In this document: piece after piece, positions 9,426-19,679 of the stretch
How positions within the stretch are numbered: the first letter of the stretch is position 1
How the letters are laid out: each line of letters starts with the position of its first letter
Source: JANXQG01 sp963824275
GTDB lineage: Bacteria > Planctomycetota > Planctomycetia > Pirellulales > Thermoguttaceae
Reading direction: 5' to 3'
Length of the DNA stretch: 64,000 nt
NCBI GenBank assembly: GCA_963824275.1
Contig: CAWGOT010000010.1
Location: forward strand, 558,001 to 622,000
Notes under the pieces: generated by a model
The model's input: the letters and a program-made list of their open reading frames with translations, nothing else
What the model was told of the DNA's origin: nothing
Database searches by the model: none
Program-made: the position numbers and the translations under genes

Positions 9426-11995
9426 TTGTCGCCGGCGATGGCGGCGCCGTCCCCCGTTGGCGAGCAGGGGTCCTACGCGCCACCCGCCTCGCCGCGGCAG
9501 ACCATCAACTTCAATCCCGCCTGGAAATTCATCCGCCAGGATGTGGCCGGCGCGGAGAATCCGAGCTTCGATGATTCGAAATGGACTACCGTCAGCACGC
9601 CCCACTCGTTCAACGACGTTGATTCCTTCCGCACGATCATTTCGCATAGCGGCGGCGACCGCGGCACCTTCAAAGGCCTGGTCTGGTATCGCAAGCACTT
9701 CAAGCTCCCCGCCGAATTTGCCGGGCACAAGCTTTTCCTCGAGTTCGAGGGCATGCGGCAAGCCGGCGTCTTTTACCTCAACGGCAAGCAGGTCGGGCTG
9801 TATGAGAACGGCGTCACCGGCTACGGCCTGGACATCTCCGACGGCGTTCACTTCGGCGGCGCCGAAAACGTCCTCGCCGTGCAGGTCGACAACCGCACTA
9901 CCTACCGCGAGCGCTCCAGCGGCCAGGGCTTCCGCTGGAACGCCAACGACTTCAATCCCGACCACGGCGGCATCAACCGCCACGTCTGGCTGCACGTCAC
10001 CGGCAAGATCTACCAGACGCTGCCGCTGTACTACGGCCTGCAGAGCACGGGCGTCTATGTCCATGCCGGGAACTTCAACATACCCGCCAAGAGCGCCGAT
10101 GTGACCGTCGAGGCGGAGGTGAAAAACGCCTCGGGCGAGCGCGCCACCGTGACCCTGTCGGCGGCGATCGTCGATCGCAACGGACAGGTCCGGGCCAGGT
10201 TCCAGGGCGAGCCCCTGGACATGGTCGATGGCGAGAAGTCGGTCCTCACCGCCACCGGGCCGCTCAAGGATGCCAGTTTCTGGAGCCCTGAAGAGCCCTA
10301 TCTCTATGACGTTTATACGATCCTCACCGCGGAGGACAAGATCGTCGACGTGAACAAGCTCACGACCGGTTTCCGCAAGACCGAGTTCAAGGGCGGCGCG
10401 GGGACCGGCGGGGTCTACATCAACGACAAGTTCGTCTACCTGAAGGGCTTCGCCCAGCGCTCCAGCAACGAATGGGCCGGCTTGAGCCAGGCCTATCCCG
10501 ACTGGATGCACGATTTCAACGCCCGGCTCATGCGCGACTGCAATGCGAACTACGTTCGCTGGATGCACGTCTCGCCGCAGAAGGTCGACGTCGAGGCCTG
10601 CGATCGAATGGGGATCGTGCAGATTTGCCCGGCCGGCGACAAGGAAACCGTGCCTGACGCAGTCCAGTGGAAGCAGCGGATCGCGGTCATGCGCGACTCG
10701 ATGATCTATTTCCGCAATAGCCCTAGCATCCTCTTCTGGGAGGCCGGCAACACGATCGTCTCTCCCGAGCAGATGAAAGAGCTGGTGGCCTTGCGCAAGG
10801 AGATCGACGCCTACGGCGGGCGAGCGGCGGGAACCCGCGGCAACTCCAGCGGGCCGGGAAACACGGCGCTCACGCCCGTCTCGGAATACTACGGCGTGAT
10901 GATCGGCCAGGACCGGCAGACGGAGTCGATCAGCGGCTCGAACATCTTCCGCGGCTACAGCATCGCCCGCCGCGACCGGGCGCCGATCATCGAGACGGAG
11001 GACTTCCGCAACGAGGGCGCCCGCCGCTTCTGGGACAATTTCTCGCCGCCCTTCTACGGCTTCAAGAAGGGCCCGAACGACACCTGGGAGCACAACTCCG
11101 AGAACTTCGCTACGGGATCTGTCGCCCGCTATTGGGCCTACTGGCAGAACCGCATCACCAATCCCAACCAGGCCCATGCCCGCTGGTCGGGCTATGCCTC
11201 GATCTACTTCTCCGATTCCGACGCCGACGGGCGGCAGGATTCCAGCGAGGTCTGCCGCGTCAGCGGCAAGGTGGATGCCGTCCGTCTGCCCAAGGAGATT
11301 TATTTCGCCCACCGCGTGATTCAGAACGAAAAGCCCGACATTCACATCCTCGGCCACTGGACCTATCCGGCGGTGCAGCCCTCCGGCGCAAGACCGTGAA
11401 GACGATGTATGTGATCTGCAACTGCCCTGCGGTCGAGCTGTTCCTGAACGGCCAGTCGATCGGCAAGTCGAGCAGTCCGACCGACGGCTACATTTTTGCC
11501 TTCCCCAAAGTGGCCTGGCAGCCGGGCACTCTGAAGGCGGTCGGCATGGACAAGGAGGGCAAGGTCGCCTGCGCGCACGAATTGACCACGGCCGGCCCTG
11601 CCGCCGCGATCAAGCTTACGCCCATGGTCGGTCCCGGCGGTTTGCAGGCGGACGGGGTCGACGTGGCCCTGATCGATTTCGAGGTGGTCGACGCCAAGGG
11701 CGACCGCTGCCCTACGGACGATGCGCGGGTTGACTTTGCCGTGACGGGCCCGGGGATTTGGCGCGGCGGCTACAACAGCGGCGAGACGAACACCACCAAC
11801 AATCTCTACCTCAAGACCGAGTGCGGCATCAATCGCGTCTCGGTGCGTTCGACCTACACGGCCGGGCCGATCACCGTGACTGCCAGCCGCGCGGGTCTTA
11901 CCCCGCAGACCATCACGATCGTCTCGAATCCCGTGACGATTCACGACGGCCTGGAGGTGCAAATGCCGCGGCGACTGGAACTCGACTCCCGGTAG
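9426..11995 (+). CDS. Secreted GH2-like protein lacking the usual acid/base glutamate (frameshift)
   Basis: A GH2-architecture protein of about 850 residues. It has a jelly-roll domain (WKFIRQDVAGAENPSFDDSKW, WYRKHFKLP, HGGINRHVWL), an immunoglobulin-like domain (FRKTEFKGG), a barrel (CNANYVRWMHV, IIETEDFRNEGARRF) and C-terminal beta domains (VELFLNGQSIG, DGLEVQMPR). At the acid/base position the protein reads ILFWEAGNTIVS, so the usual Asn-Glu is Asn-Thr. Activity is therefore doubtful or uses another residue. The frame changes at about 11375-11395, between GHWTYP and KTVKTMYVICN. The start is uncertain: a hydrophobic signal-peptide-like stretch upstream of the TTG at 9426 has no ATG in frame. 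The ATG at 9371 is in another frame, so a second indel is possible. Confidence 0.85.
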
Positions 11996-12416
11996 CGGAA
12001 CGTCGCGGTAACGACTCTTGGGCTGCACGTGCCTTGCAGGCGCGGGGCGGCCGTGCGCCATGATGGCGGCGGTTGCCAGCGTGGCGAAGGGCCGCTCCGT
12101 ATCGAAAACGCATTTTCACCATGTAAGGACTAATCTCCAAAAAATCTGGCGGTCCGCGCTATTCAACCTCGAACAGCCACCGTACTACCACCCGCTTTGG
12201 TTGCCGTGAAGGTCTCACAATGCGTTTTTGGCCAGAAAGTGCCTTTCCTCCAGTTTTTTGTGTCGAACGGCACTACCAATTATTGCCATCGGACCACCCA
12301 CAAGACCTTGGCATCACCGCAAAAACCGCGACGAAACGAGCACTTGACACTCCAACGATCAAGATCCGCTTTCATCACTGATTGGTACTCCTGCGTATTG
12401 GATTTCTCCGGATTGT

Positions 12417-12487
12417 GGCCATAACTGGCCACGTTTCTGGCCATATTCGGCCACAACTGGCCACATTCGGCCACTTTTGCGTGGCCA
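12417..12487. repeat. GGCCA motifs at about 10-bp spacing
   Basis: GGCC followed by A occurs seven times, starting at 12417, 12427, 12439, 12449, 12459, 12469 and 12483, with spacings of 10, 12, 10, 10, 10 and 14. Between them the sequence is AT-richer than its surroundings. The spacing is close to one DNA helical turn. Confidence 0.7.
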
Positions 12488-12824
12488 GGCAATGTGACAC
12501 CCCACATCCAGTCATATAGCCGTTTGATGGGTCAGAAACTTCCATATTTATCTGCGATTTATCATCCTGTCCCCGATTTTTCTGTCGTTCCTGTGTGAGG
12601 GCCGTGAACGGTGGGCCGGCGCTCGCAAGCTCGCTGGTCCGTGAACCGGTCCATTTCTTTCAGGCGGCTCCCACCCCGCGTGAAAGCTGCTTCCTTCGCA
12701 GCAAAGCGCGTGCCAAACGCCAGACATATTCCATACTGTACCATAACTATCCATATTTAAAGGGCTTGCGGTGGGGAAAACCACGTGCTCGGCCCTCGCG
12801 CCATGCCGATCCACGAGGCAGGGC

Positions 12825-12881
12825 TGCCAAAACTGGCAAGGCGCAGCGCGTGCGTTGCGCGGCGGCCTGCCAAAACTGGCA
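12825..12881. repeat. Two copies of the palindrome TGCCAAAACTGGCA
   Basis: The 14-bp near-palindrome occurs at 12825-12838 and 12868-12881, separated by a GC-rich stretch of 29 bases that is itself partly self-complementary. A related CTGCCAAAACCGGCAG occurs near 20087. It looks like a dispersed intergenic hairpin repeat. Confidence 0.65.
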
Positions 12882-13146
12882 TCGGGCCCCTCGCCGGTTT
12901 CTCGGAGTTGGGCAGGGGCGTGAGGGCCGACTTGCTCCCTGTTCCCTGCCCCCTGCTCGCCGCTCGTCGCTCGTTCGCCTCTCTGCAATTACGCTGTCCG
13001 TCCGGCGTATTGAATGGACGGGCGGGAAAGCGGCGGCCCGAAACAAAGAAAAGGCCGTGTTTTCCCGACGAAATCACTTCCGGAAAAGCTGCGGATTTGC
13101 GGAAAATTGTCCGGTGTCCGGTGGCTCTTGTCCGGCCGGACCGCGG

Positions 13147-14845
13147 CTACCGCTCTTCGGGGCCTTGGGCCCCGTCCCGCTCCTCAGGCTGGTTGTCCAC
13201 CTTGTTGGCCGGTCTTGGACGCTTGCCCTCCAACACGGCGCGAAGCAGGCCCGGCTGACGCAGCTCCTGCGGCACCAGGCTGAAGAGCTGCGCATCCGCC
13301 CCGCGCCTACGCGGAAGACCGGGCGGTCCAGCAGCTCCGGCGTGCCATCGGCGAGCCCCTCCGGCGTGATGGCAATCCAGCCCTTCTCGCCCTCCAGGCG
13401 CGACACGCGGACCAACTCGTCGCCCGTGACAATGTCCCAAAGGCGGAGCGCGTCGTCGGTCGAATCGGTCATGGCCTGCTTCAGACCGGGCAAGAGCGCC
13501 ACACTGCGCGAAATGTAGTGGCAGGGGAACTGCTGCACGCACTTTCCGGAGGCGATATCCCAAAGACGCGCCTTGCCGTCGGTGGCGCCGAGCAGGACCT
13601 GTTTTCCGTCGGGAAAGAAAACCCCGCACGTCACGGCGGGCGTTTGTTCCTTGCCGATCACGGACAGCTTGCGGCCCGAGGCCACGTCCCAGAACCAGAG
13701 CCGGCCGGAACCAGAGTCGGCGTTCATGGCGATCAACACGCGTTGGTCGCTCGGGTTGAACAAGACAAAGTCAGCCAAACCGGAGTATCCATGCAGATCG
13801 CGGACTTTCTCCAACGATTTCGTGTCCCACAGCGCGGCGCCGTCGGCATCGATCACGAGCATCAACCGGCCGTCAGGGCTGAAGGCGAAGGCCCCACGTG
13901 GTGCGCACCGAGTCTTCCACTCATGCAACGGCCGAGCGGCGGCAACATCCCACAAGCGGAGCGAGCCATCGGATGCGCTCGTGGCCAGGAAACGGCCGTC
14001 AGGGCTGAAGACCTCGTCTTTCAGCCTGTCCCGGTGGGCCAGGACCGTTTGCCGCTTGCTGCCCGTCACCGCGTCCCACCATTCCAGTTGACAGCCGGGC
14101 CCCGGCTTCGCCTCGCTGAAGAGCGCGACGTTCCGGCCCTGAAGTTCGGCCGCGTAGTAGCCGGCATGTGCGAACTGGCAGTCAGCACGAGGCGGCCGTC
14201 GGCGCTGATGGCAACGGACCTAATTTCGGACTTGCCGCCCTCGAAAGAGCGGAGACGCTTGCCCGTGCGAGCGTCCCACAGTATCGCGGTTTTGTCGTCC
14301 GACCCTGTGATCACCTGCTGCCCGTCGCTGCTGAAGGCCGCGGCCCAGACACCGGCGCTGTGGCCCTCGAAGGAGCGAATCTGCCGGCCCGTGGCCGTGT
14401 CCCAGAGGGCTGCGGTCTTGTCCCAGGAGGCCGTCAAGAACTGTGCGCCGTTGGGACTGAAGGCGACGGCGAAGGCCACATCGGCATGCGTCACAACATG
14501 CAGCGGCTTGCCGCTCTGAGCATCCCAGAGGATGGCCGTATTGTCGACGGAGCCCGTCAGGACTTTTTGACCGTCCGGACTGATGGCCGTGGAAAAGACG
14601 ATGTCCTTGTGCCCGCGGAATGTTCGCAGCGGTCTGCCAGTTTCGGTGTCCCAGAGAATCCCCAACCCGCTGCCTGTGCCGCTCAGAACCCGTCGACCGT
14701 CCGCGCTGTAAGCCAAGGGGACCCCATAGTTTGGTTGATCGAGCAGCAGTTCCAGAGGGGCCTCAGCCGCAAGACTGGCGCTGTGCGCCGCGATGAAGAC
14801 AACTAGCGACCAACCCCACGCGATGATAGCTCTGCGGAACCGCAT
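13147..14845 (-). CDS. Exported WD40-repeat beta-propeller protein (two frameshifts)
   Basis: A protein of about 566 residues with a signal peptide (MRFRRAIIAWGW, LVVFIAAHSASLA) and about nine or ten WD40 repeats. The repeats are recognisable by ILWDTETGRPL, ILWDAQSGKPL, ALWDTATGRQI, ILWDARTGKRL, WWDAVTGSKRQ, LRLWDVAAARP, ALWDTKSLEKV, WFWDVASGRKL, RLWDIASGKCV and LRLWDIVTGDEL. It is probably a scaffold or binding protein outside the cytoplasm, and no enzyme domain is seen. The reading changes frame near 14170, after LTASS. It changes again near 13300 in a GGGG run, where GADAQLFSLVPQEL continues in another frame to the stop at 13147. The ATG at 14845 follows GGAG. Confidence 0.85.
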
Positions 14846-14999
14846 GTTCTTCTCCGTCCTGGGCACGAGACGTGATCTTTGGGCGCTCCTCATCGTACTG
14901 CGCCGGGGCGGGCTGCACAATGGCCAGTACAAGCCGTGTTTCTCGCAGCGGGTGGTTTTCGCACCAGAAGCGGAGCACGTCCGGACAGATATCTAACGC

Positions 15000-17900
15000 C
15001 TAAAACTCGATCTCGCCGACCCGCACCGTCTCCTTGGCCTCTTTCAGGCGGAGCGTGAGCGACTTCCGCTGCTCGTTCGCGCGACCGTAGTTGGTAAATA
15101 CGTCCACCTGCACCGTGACCGGTCCCGTGAGCCGCGTGGCCTGGCTGCCGAAGTAGTCGGCCTCGATCTTGTAGGTCCCGTGCGCCGCCCGGCGGACCAT
15201 GTACTCCTCCGGCCCGTAGCCCTGCGTGAAGTCGCGGCTCACCAGCCCTCCGATCGTCGTCCGGTTGTGATTGTAGAATGCCTTCTCGCCGGAGGGCTCG
15301 GTGACCCAGAGGTCGATGTCGGTGTTGTCCGCATGCCAGGTCATCACGATGCGGACGTCAACGTCCAGCAGCTTGACGAGCCGCGGGTCGAGCGGAACGA
15401 CCGAGACGCCGGCCGCCTTGGCCCGCGGGATGATGCGGTTGACCTCTTCCAGGGCGATGACCTCGATCTCCGGGAAGCGGTCGTCCCAACGGCCCATCAC
15501 GACCTGCGACAGGAGTTCGATGGCGCGGGCGTAGTCGGCGCGGACCTCTTCCGTATCCGGGATCTTGAGGTTGGGGACCCAAACGCCGGTCATGGCAGGG
15601 CTGGGACGCCCCTCTTTCGGCTGCCGCAGCATGTCAGAGAATGCCTTGAACGTCTCGTCGGCGCGGCGGGCCAGCGCCAGGGCCAGGTCGCGGTAGGACT
15701 GCGGCTCCTCGGGCCGGAGTTCCAGCACCTGCTCGAAGGTCTGCACGGCCAGGTCGAGTTCACCGATTTGCAGCAGGCGGTGCCCCAACACCCGCAGCAG
15801 GGCCGCATCCTCCAACTCCAGTTCGGAAATATTGCTGAGGACCTGCAGGGCCAACTCGTTGTCGCCCGGCGTGCCCGCTTGCGGGTCGCGGAAGAAGTCG
15901 GCACAGTCGAGGAAGAAGCCGGGCGAAGTCCCGTATTTGGCTCGGTTCTTCATGTAGACGGCCCATTGCTCCGCCTTGCCCTTGGCGGCCTGAAGCTCTT
16001 TCAGATAGGGCATGTCCGGCTGCCAGGGCTGGATGACGATGCCGGGCTGGCGTGGGGAAGACTGGCCGGATTGCACGGTACGGACCTCACCTTCCCTCAA
16101 TTGCCTGAGAACCTCGCCGCCTTGTTCCGGCCGCAATGACATCGTGCGGCCGGGGATATGAGTCATGTCGTCTGGATTAACACCCATTTTGTCCTCATCT
16201 TCCTCCTGGATCACGATCCGCGGCTGTTGCGTCCCACCCGGCGCAGGGGCAGGCGAGGGCGTTGCAGGCGTGGTCTGTGCGGCTGCCAGGTTGCCGCCGC
16301 CGATGAAGTTCTGCTGGGGCTCACCGGGTTTGGCCGCAGCCCCCGCGGCATGCGAACTGTTCATATCCGCGGAACGCTGAAAGCCCTCTGGCATTGGGGC
16401 TTCGCCCCGCGGCGCCGGTGGTGCGGGCGCGGAGCAGCTTCGCGCATGGCCGATCGAGTAGCTTCTTGGGCGGCCGACCGCTGGGCCGGCCCAGTGCCCT
16501 GGCCCCGCGCACCGCGCCGATCCGGCAGGTGGTGCAGGGGAAGCCGCTGAAGCCGGAGGCACGACCGGAACGGGGGCGTTCGCGGCGGGCGCATTCCTCG
16601 CGTCAAGAGTCGGGACGCTCGGCGCCGCCAATTGCACGTCAGGATAAATTGGGGCAGCCCTCGTCGTCGGTGCGCCGCCATTCGCGGGCGGCACTCGCTT
16701 GTCCTGGCCGCCTTGGTACTTGAAGTCCTTGGCATACTTGAACTCGGCGTTCCACCACTTCACGCGCTCGTCCCACATGCGGAGGACCTCGGCCAGCTTG
16801 TTGGCCTTCTGCTTCTGCTTTTGATGTTCCACGGTGTCGATCCGCCGCATGTACTCCTCGCGCATCGCGGCCAGCGACTGGGGCGGGGCGATCTCGTACT
16901 GCACGTACTGCTCCAGCGAGTCGAGCACCAAGAGCGACGTGTAGGGCGTGACCAGCCCGAACTGCTTGCCCAGCGCGGCAATCTCCTTCTCGTTGGCCTT
17001 CTGGTGGATCATCAGGTCGGCCAGCTTCTTCTGCGCCCAGAGGCGGCGCAAGAGCGAGCCCTCGACCGCGTCCGCACGCGACACATTGAAGGTCCGCTTG
17101 TCCGGCGCGCCGCTTCGGTTGCCATAGCTCGCGTTCACCGCAGCCGTTTCACCGCTGAGCTTGCCCACGAGCATGAACCGGCCCGCCAAAGGCTGGGGCC
17201 GTTGCGGGTAGAGATCCTTGACCTGTCCGCCCTCGACGGTCGCGGAGAGGAACGACCTGACCGGACGAACCGCCCGGGCGAAAATGTCCGAGTCTTTCCA
17301 GTTCGCCAGGTTGAAATACTGTCCGCCGTTGCTCTCGGCCAGGCTGCTGAGCAAAGCATGGTTGGAAGTGGCACTGTTCGAGAAGATGTAGAGTGGGGCA
17401 TCGAACCGGGCCGGCTCCTCCTGCCCAAAGTTGGAAATCCCGTCGGTGAAGAGCAGGTAAAGGTCCGGCTTCTCCGCACCCGCAATCGGCCCGATCGCCC
17501 CAAGCTGCGTGCCGCCGTCGTACTGCACATTTTTCAGCTCAGCGCTCAATGCGGCGTAGTCGCCTAGTTGAACAACGAGGCGAATGGGCTTGCTCAGGGC
17601 ATTTCGAACCAGCACAAGGTCGACGACAACGCTCGGTGGTTTTGCCCGCTTTGTATAGGCAAAGAGTTCGCTCAGGTATCCCCGCAGCACGGCGATTTCC
17701 CGCGAATGGTCACCCGCCCGAGAACCGGAGGCGTCCCAAAAGATCACTATCCGCCTGGGGTCCAATACGGACGCATCCAATTCCTGCTCGGGCACGGCGG
17801 GGAAATCCTGAATCGCAAAATACGTCTGTCCGTCCTCCGCCTTCTCGACGACCACCTGCGGCCCGTCCACCTTCGGCAGGACGATGACCAGATCCTCGAC

Positions 17901-18581
17901 GGGCGACCAATCCTGCTGGCGGGTCTCGGCGACGAAGCTCTCGTGCCACTTCTGGAAGGCGAAATTGGCCAGTTCGCCCTTGGTCACCTGCGGCGGCGCC
18001 GCCGGCTTGACCACCTCGACGCGGAGCGAGAACTCGTGGATCTTGTCCTTGAACTTCAGCGGCAGGTGGTAGGCCGGGGCCCCCTTGCCGCCGACCAACT
18101 CGGTGACGTAGCTCACCCGCACGGTGCGGCTGCCGTGGGCCGGGATGGGAAAGACCCGCGTCTGGAAGTTGTTGCCCTGGGTCCACTGCACGAGCCCCGG
18201 ATCGACTCCCCGGCGGACAACCTGCTCGAAGACCCGCCGGGCCTCGTGCTTCTCGACCGCCACGCCGTCGACCATCGTGCCGTTGATATCCAGGGCGTAA
18301 CCGCTGATCGTGGCTCCTTCCGGCAGCGGGAAGTACAAGTCGCCCTCCATCGCCCTGGCCGACGGGTTGGCGAAGGTCATGGTCGTGATCGTCTCGGCCA
18401 CGGCGCCGAGGATCCGGACTTCGGTTTGCAGCTTCGCCAGACCCAGCGGCGTCGAGCGGCCGTCCTGCTGGACCATCAGGGCCGGCGGGACCCGGAGTAC
18501 CGGGTGCCCCGTCTGGGCCGAGAGCGTCGCGACCGACGCCAAGAAGAAGGTGATCGTGGAGAGCAGTTTCATGGTCGGCAT
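15000..18581 (-). CDS. Large exported VIT / von Willebrand A / TPR / DUF2135 protein
   Basis: A protein of about 1193 residues, intact. It has a signal peptide (MKLLSTITFFLASVATLSA). A VIT (inter-alpha-trypsin) domain covers roughly residues 30-160 (DLYFPLPEGATISGYALDIN). The von Willebrand A-like domain is at about 260-440 (VIFWDASGSRAGDH). Next is a lysine-rich coiled stretch (VEHQKQKQKANKLAEVLRMW) and a Pro/Ala-rich linker. A TPR-like segment (LLQIGELDLAVQTFEQVLEL) follows at about 930-1000, then a DUF2135 domain at the end (MTWHADNTDIDLWVTEPSGE). The MIDAS reads DASGS, an allowed variant of DxSxS. I chose the ATG at 18581 because it follows GGAAAAAAGG. It probably works in the periplasm or at the surface in protein contacts, with no known substrate. 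Confidence 0.88.
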   Translation of the reverse strand: MPTMKLLSTITFFLASVATLSAQTGHPVLRVPPALMVQQDGRSTPLGLAKLQTEVRILGAVAETITTMTFANPSARAMEGDLYFPLPEGATISGYALDINGTMVDGVAVEKHEARRVFEQVVRRGVDPGLVQWTQGNNFQTRVFPIPAHGSRTVRVSYVTELVGGKGAPAYHLPLKFKDKIHEFSLRVEVVKPAAPPQVTKGELANFAFQKWHESFVAETRQQDWSPVEDLVIVLPKVDGPQVVVEKAEDGQTYFAIQDFPAVPEQELDASVLDPRRIVIFWDASGSRAGDHSREIAVLRGYLSELFAYTKRAKPPSVVVDLVLVRNALSKPIRLVVQLGDYAALSAELKNVQYDGGTQLGAIGPIAGAEKPDLYLLFTDGISNFGQEEPARFDAPLYIFSNSATSNHALLSSLAESNGGQYFNLANWKDSDIFARAVRPVRSFLSATVEGGQVKDLYPQRPQPLAGRFMLVGKLSGETAAVNASYGNRSGAPDKRTFNVSRADAVEGSLLRRLWAQKKLADLMIHQKANEKEIAALGKQFGLVTPYTSLLVLDSLEQYVQYEIAPPQSLAAMREEYMRRIDTVEHQKQKQKANKLAEVLRMWDERVKWWNAEFKYAKDFKYQGGQDKRVPPANGGAPTTRAAPIYPDVQLAAPSVPTLDARNAPAANAPVPVVPPASAASPAPPAGSARCAGPGHWAGPAVGRPRSYSIGHARSCSAPAPPAPRGEAPMPEGFQRSADMNSSHAAGAAAKPGEPQQNFIGGGNLAAAQTTPATPSPAPAPGGTQQPRIVIQEEDEDKMGVNPDDMTHIPGRTMSLRPEQGGEVLRQLREGEVRTVQSGQSSPRQPGIVIQPWQPDMPYLKELQAAKGKAEQWAVYMKNRAKYGTSPGFFLDCADFFRDPQAGTPGDNELALQVLSNISELELEDAALLRVLGHRLLQIGELDLAVQTFEQVLELRPEEPQSYRDLALALARRADETFKAFSDMLRQPKEGRPSPAMTGVWVPNLKIPDTEEVRADYARAIELLSQVVMGRWDDRFPEIEVIALEEVNRIIPRAKAAGVSVVPLDPRLVKLLDVDVRIVMTWHADNTDIDLWVTEPSGEKAFYNHNRTTIGGLVSRDFTQGYGPEEYMVRRAAHGTYKIEADYFGSQATRLTGPVTVQVDVFTNYGRANEQRKSLTLRLKEAKETVRVGEIEF

Positions 18582-18713
18582 CCTTTTTTCCAAGAAAAAG
18601 TTGACGGTTCTTCCCTTCGCTCGCGTGCGGGCGAGGCTTCCGGTTATTGGACGATTGTACCAAACGAATAGTCCCCTCGCGAGTTTTTCATCGAACGGCT
18701 CTCATACGGGGCG

Positions 18714-18742
18714 TTGTGTACTGGATGCCGGCGCTTTATACT
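18714..18742 (+). promoter_or_regulatory. Sigma-70-type promoter whose -10 includes the MITE end
   Basis: TTGTGT (18714-18719), a 17-base spacer, and TATACT (18737-18742). The first TA of the -10 is the target site and the following TACT is the end of the MITE. The homologous MITE-free copy at 21923-21951 has TTGTAT, 17 bases and TAGAAT. The promoter reading is by pattern only. Confidence 0.5.
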
Positions 18743-18864
18743 GCCCGCCGGTGAAAATGATCGAAGCCCGACGCGCAAGCAAGGGACATAAACGCTTACC
18801 TCGCTTGCGCTTCGGGCTTCGATGCCCCGCGCATGAAACGGCTCATTTTCACCCGCGAGCAGTA
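18739..18864. mobile_element. 126-bp MITE with 22-bp inverted ends and TA duplication
   Basis: The ends TACTGCCCGCCGGTGAAAAT and ATTTTCACCCGCGAGCAGTA are inverted repeats with two mismatches, extending to 22 bp. TA flanks both sides (18737-18738, 18865-18866). Inside are arms GAAGCCCGACGCGCAAGC and GCTTGCGCTTCGGGCTTC. The flanks join to match an uninterrupted sequence at 21931-21984 (GATGCCGGCGCTTTA then GAATGCGGCTTG), which acts as an empty site. TA duplication suggests mobilisation by a Tc1/mariner-IS630 type transposase. No transposase is in the window. Confidence 0.8.
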
Positions 18865-18909
18865 TAGAATGCGGCTTGCGAGCGCCTCCGCCCCAATCGA
18901 CCGCACGCT

Positions 18910-19419
18910 ATGGCTACAAACGTCTGCGAACCCGCCGCTTGGCGGACCGGAAAACGCTTTGTCGGTCCGAAACGCGATGGCCGCCGCACTACGCGCGGCC
19001 CAGGAAGCAGGTGGCGGGGATGCCGCCGAATTTATTGCAGGCCTACTAAGAGACGATGAACTCGTCACGAGCAAGGAGTTTGCGCTGGCGCGTTTGAGCG
19101 ACCCGAGCCGCGACATCCGTGCTGCGCGGCGCTGATGGCGTTGCGCGCATTTTGGGTTGTACATCCGATGGTCGGTTCAAGAACGCTTGCCGGGAGATTG
19201 CTGTCGCAGATGCCGACGAGGGAGTGCGCTCATGCAACTGAAACAATTGGATTCATTTACCGTGCGGCCGCGGATGAGTCGATTTCGCGATTTCTCACCG
19301 ACCTGCTCAAGGACAACGGCACACCTCGGCGAGTGCGTCTGGCGGCATATTGGGCTCTGCGGGAGGTGCAACTTGGGCTGACGGAGGAGGCCTCGTTAAG
19401 CGCGGAATATGCGCGGTGA
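18910..19419 (+). CDS. Hypothetical protein, HEAT-repeat-like, frame-disrupted
   Basis: An alpha-helical, alanine- and leucine-rich sequence runs in one frame to about 19130 (NAMAAALRAAQEAGG, FIAGLLRDDELV, LARLSDPSRDIRAA). It continues in another frame (LMALRAFWVV, RFLTDLLKDNGTPRRVRLAAYWAL) to the stop at 19419. The DPSRDIRAAALMAL-type junction is typical of HEAT repeats. The ATG at 18910 is in yet another frame from the first part, so one further indel or a different start is possible. No function can be given. It may be decayed. Confidence 0.4.
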
Positions 19420-19462
19420 AGCCGCTCCTCGAGAAGAACGTAAAGATGGAAATGAGCGCCGA

Positions 19463-19627
19463 CGAGATGAAGACGCGCCCTGCTTTGCGGTGGGCGTTAC
19501 CCTGACTCGTTTTGGGATTCTGCCGAGACAATCGACTGGAATTTCGTTGGCAAGTTCGTATCTGGACGCTAGAAGAGAGATGAGACGCGCCCCGCTTTGC
19601 GTTGGGAGTTACCCCGGGGCCTTTGGG
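19463..19627. repeat. Imperfect direct repeat of about 39 bp
   Basis: GAGATGAAGACGCGCCCTGC and its continuation (about 19463-19501) recurs with a few differences at about 19577-19615 (GAGATGAGACGCGCCCCGC onward). Just after the second copy is GGGGAAAGCTAAAGGGGTC (19649-19667), which resembles motifs I associate with REP/Y1-transposase elements. No transposase is present. Confidence 0.55.
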
Positions 19628-19679
19628 GTCAGGCCGTCAACAGTCGCGGGGAAAGCTAAAGGGGTCGAGTATCTTTGCG

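Larger units (their letters stand above)
11996..13146. other. Gene-poor region, 1.15 kb
   Basis: I found no convincing gene on either strand. The short open frames here lack start signals and recognisable motifs. The region holds the phased GGCCA array, two TGCCAAAACTGGCA palindromes and one arm of a GGGAGC-type repeat near 12935-12960, listed separately or in findings. Confidence 0.6.

Noticed and set aside
8061..11357. A 1098-codon open frame on the minus strand
   Set aside because: It is antisense to the SGNH and GH2-like genes and its product has a valine/leucine/aspartate-rich shadow composition with no motif. GC-rich codon bias creates such frames.
12417..12487. CRISPR array
   Set aside because: The motif is five bases at 10-bp spacing. 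There are no 25-40 bp repeats with unique spacers and no cas genes.
13518..14519. A plus-strand frame of 333 codons over the WD40 gene
   Set aside because: The WD40 repeats on the opposite strand are unmistakable, and this frame has no family features.
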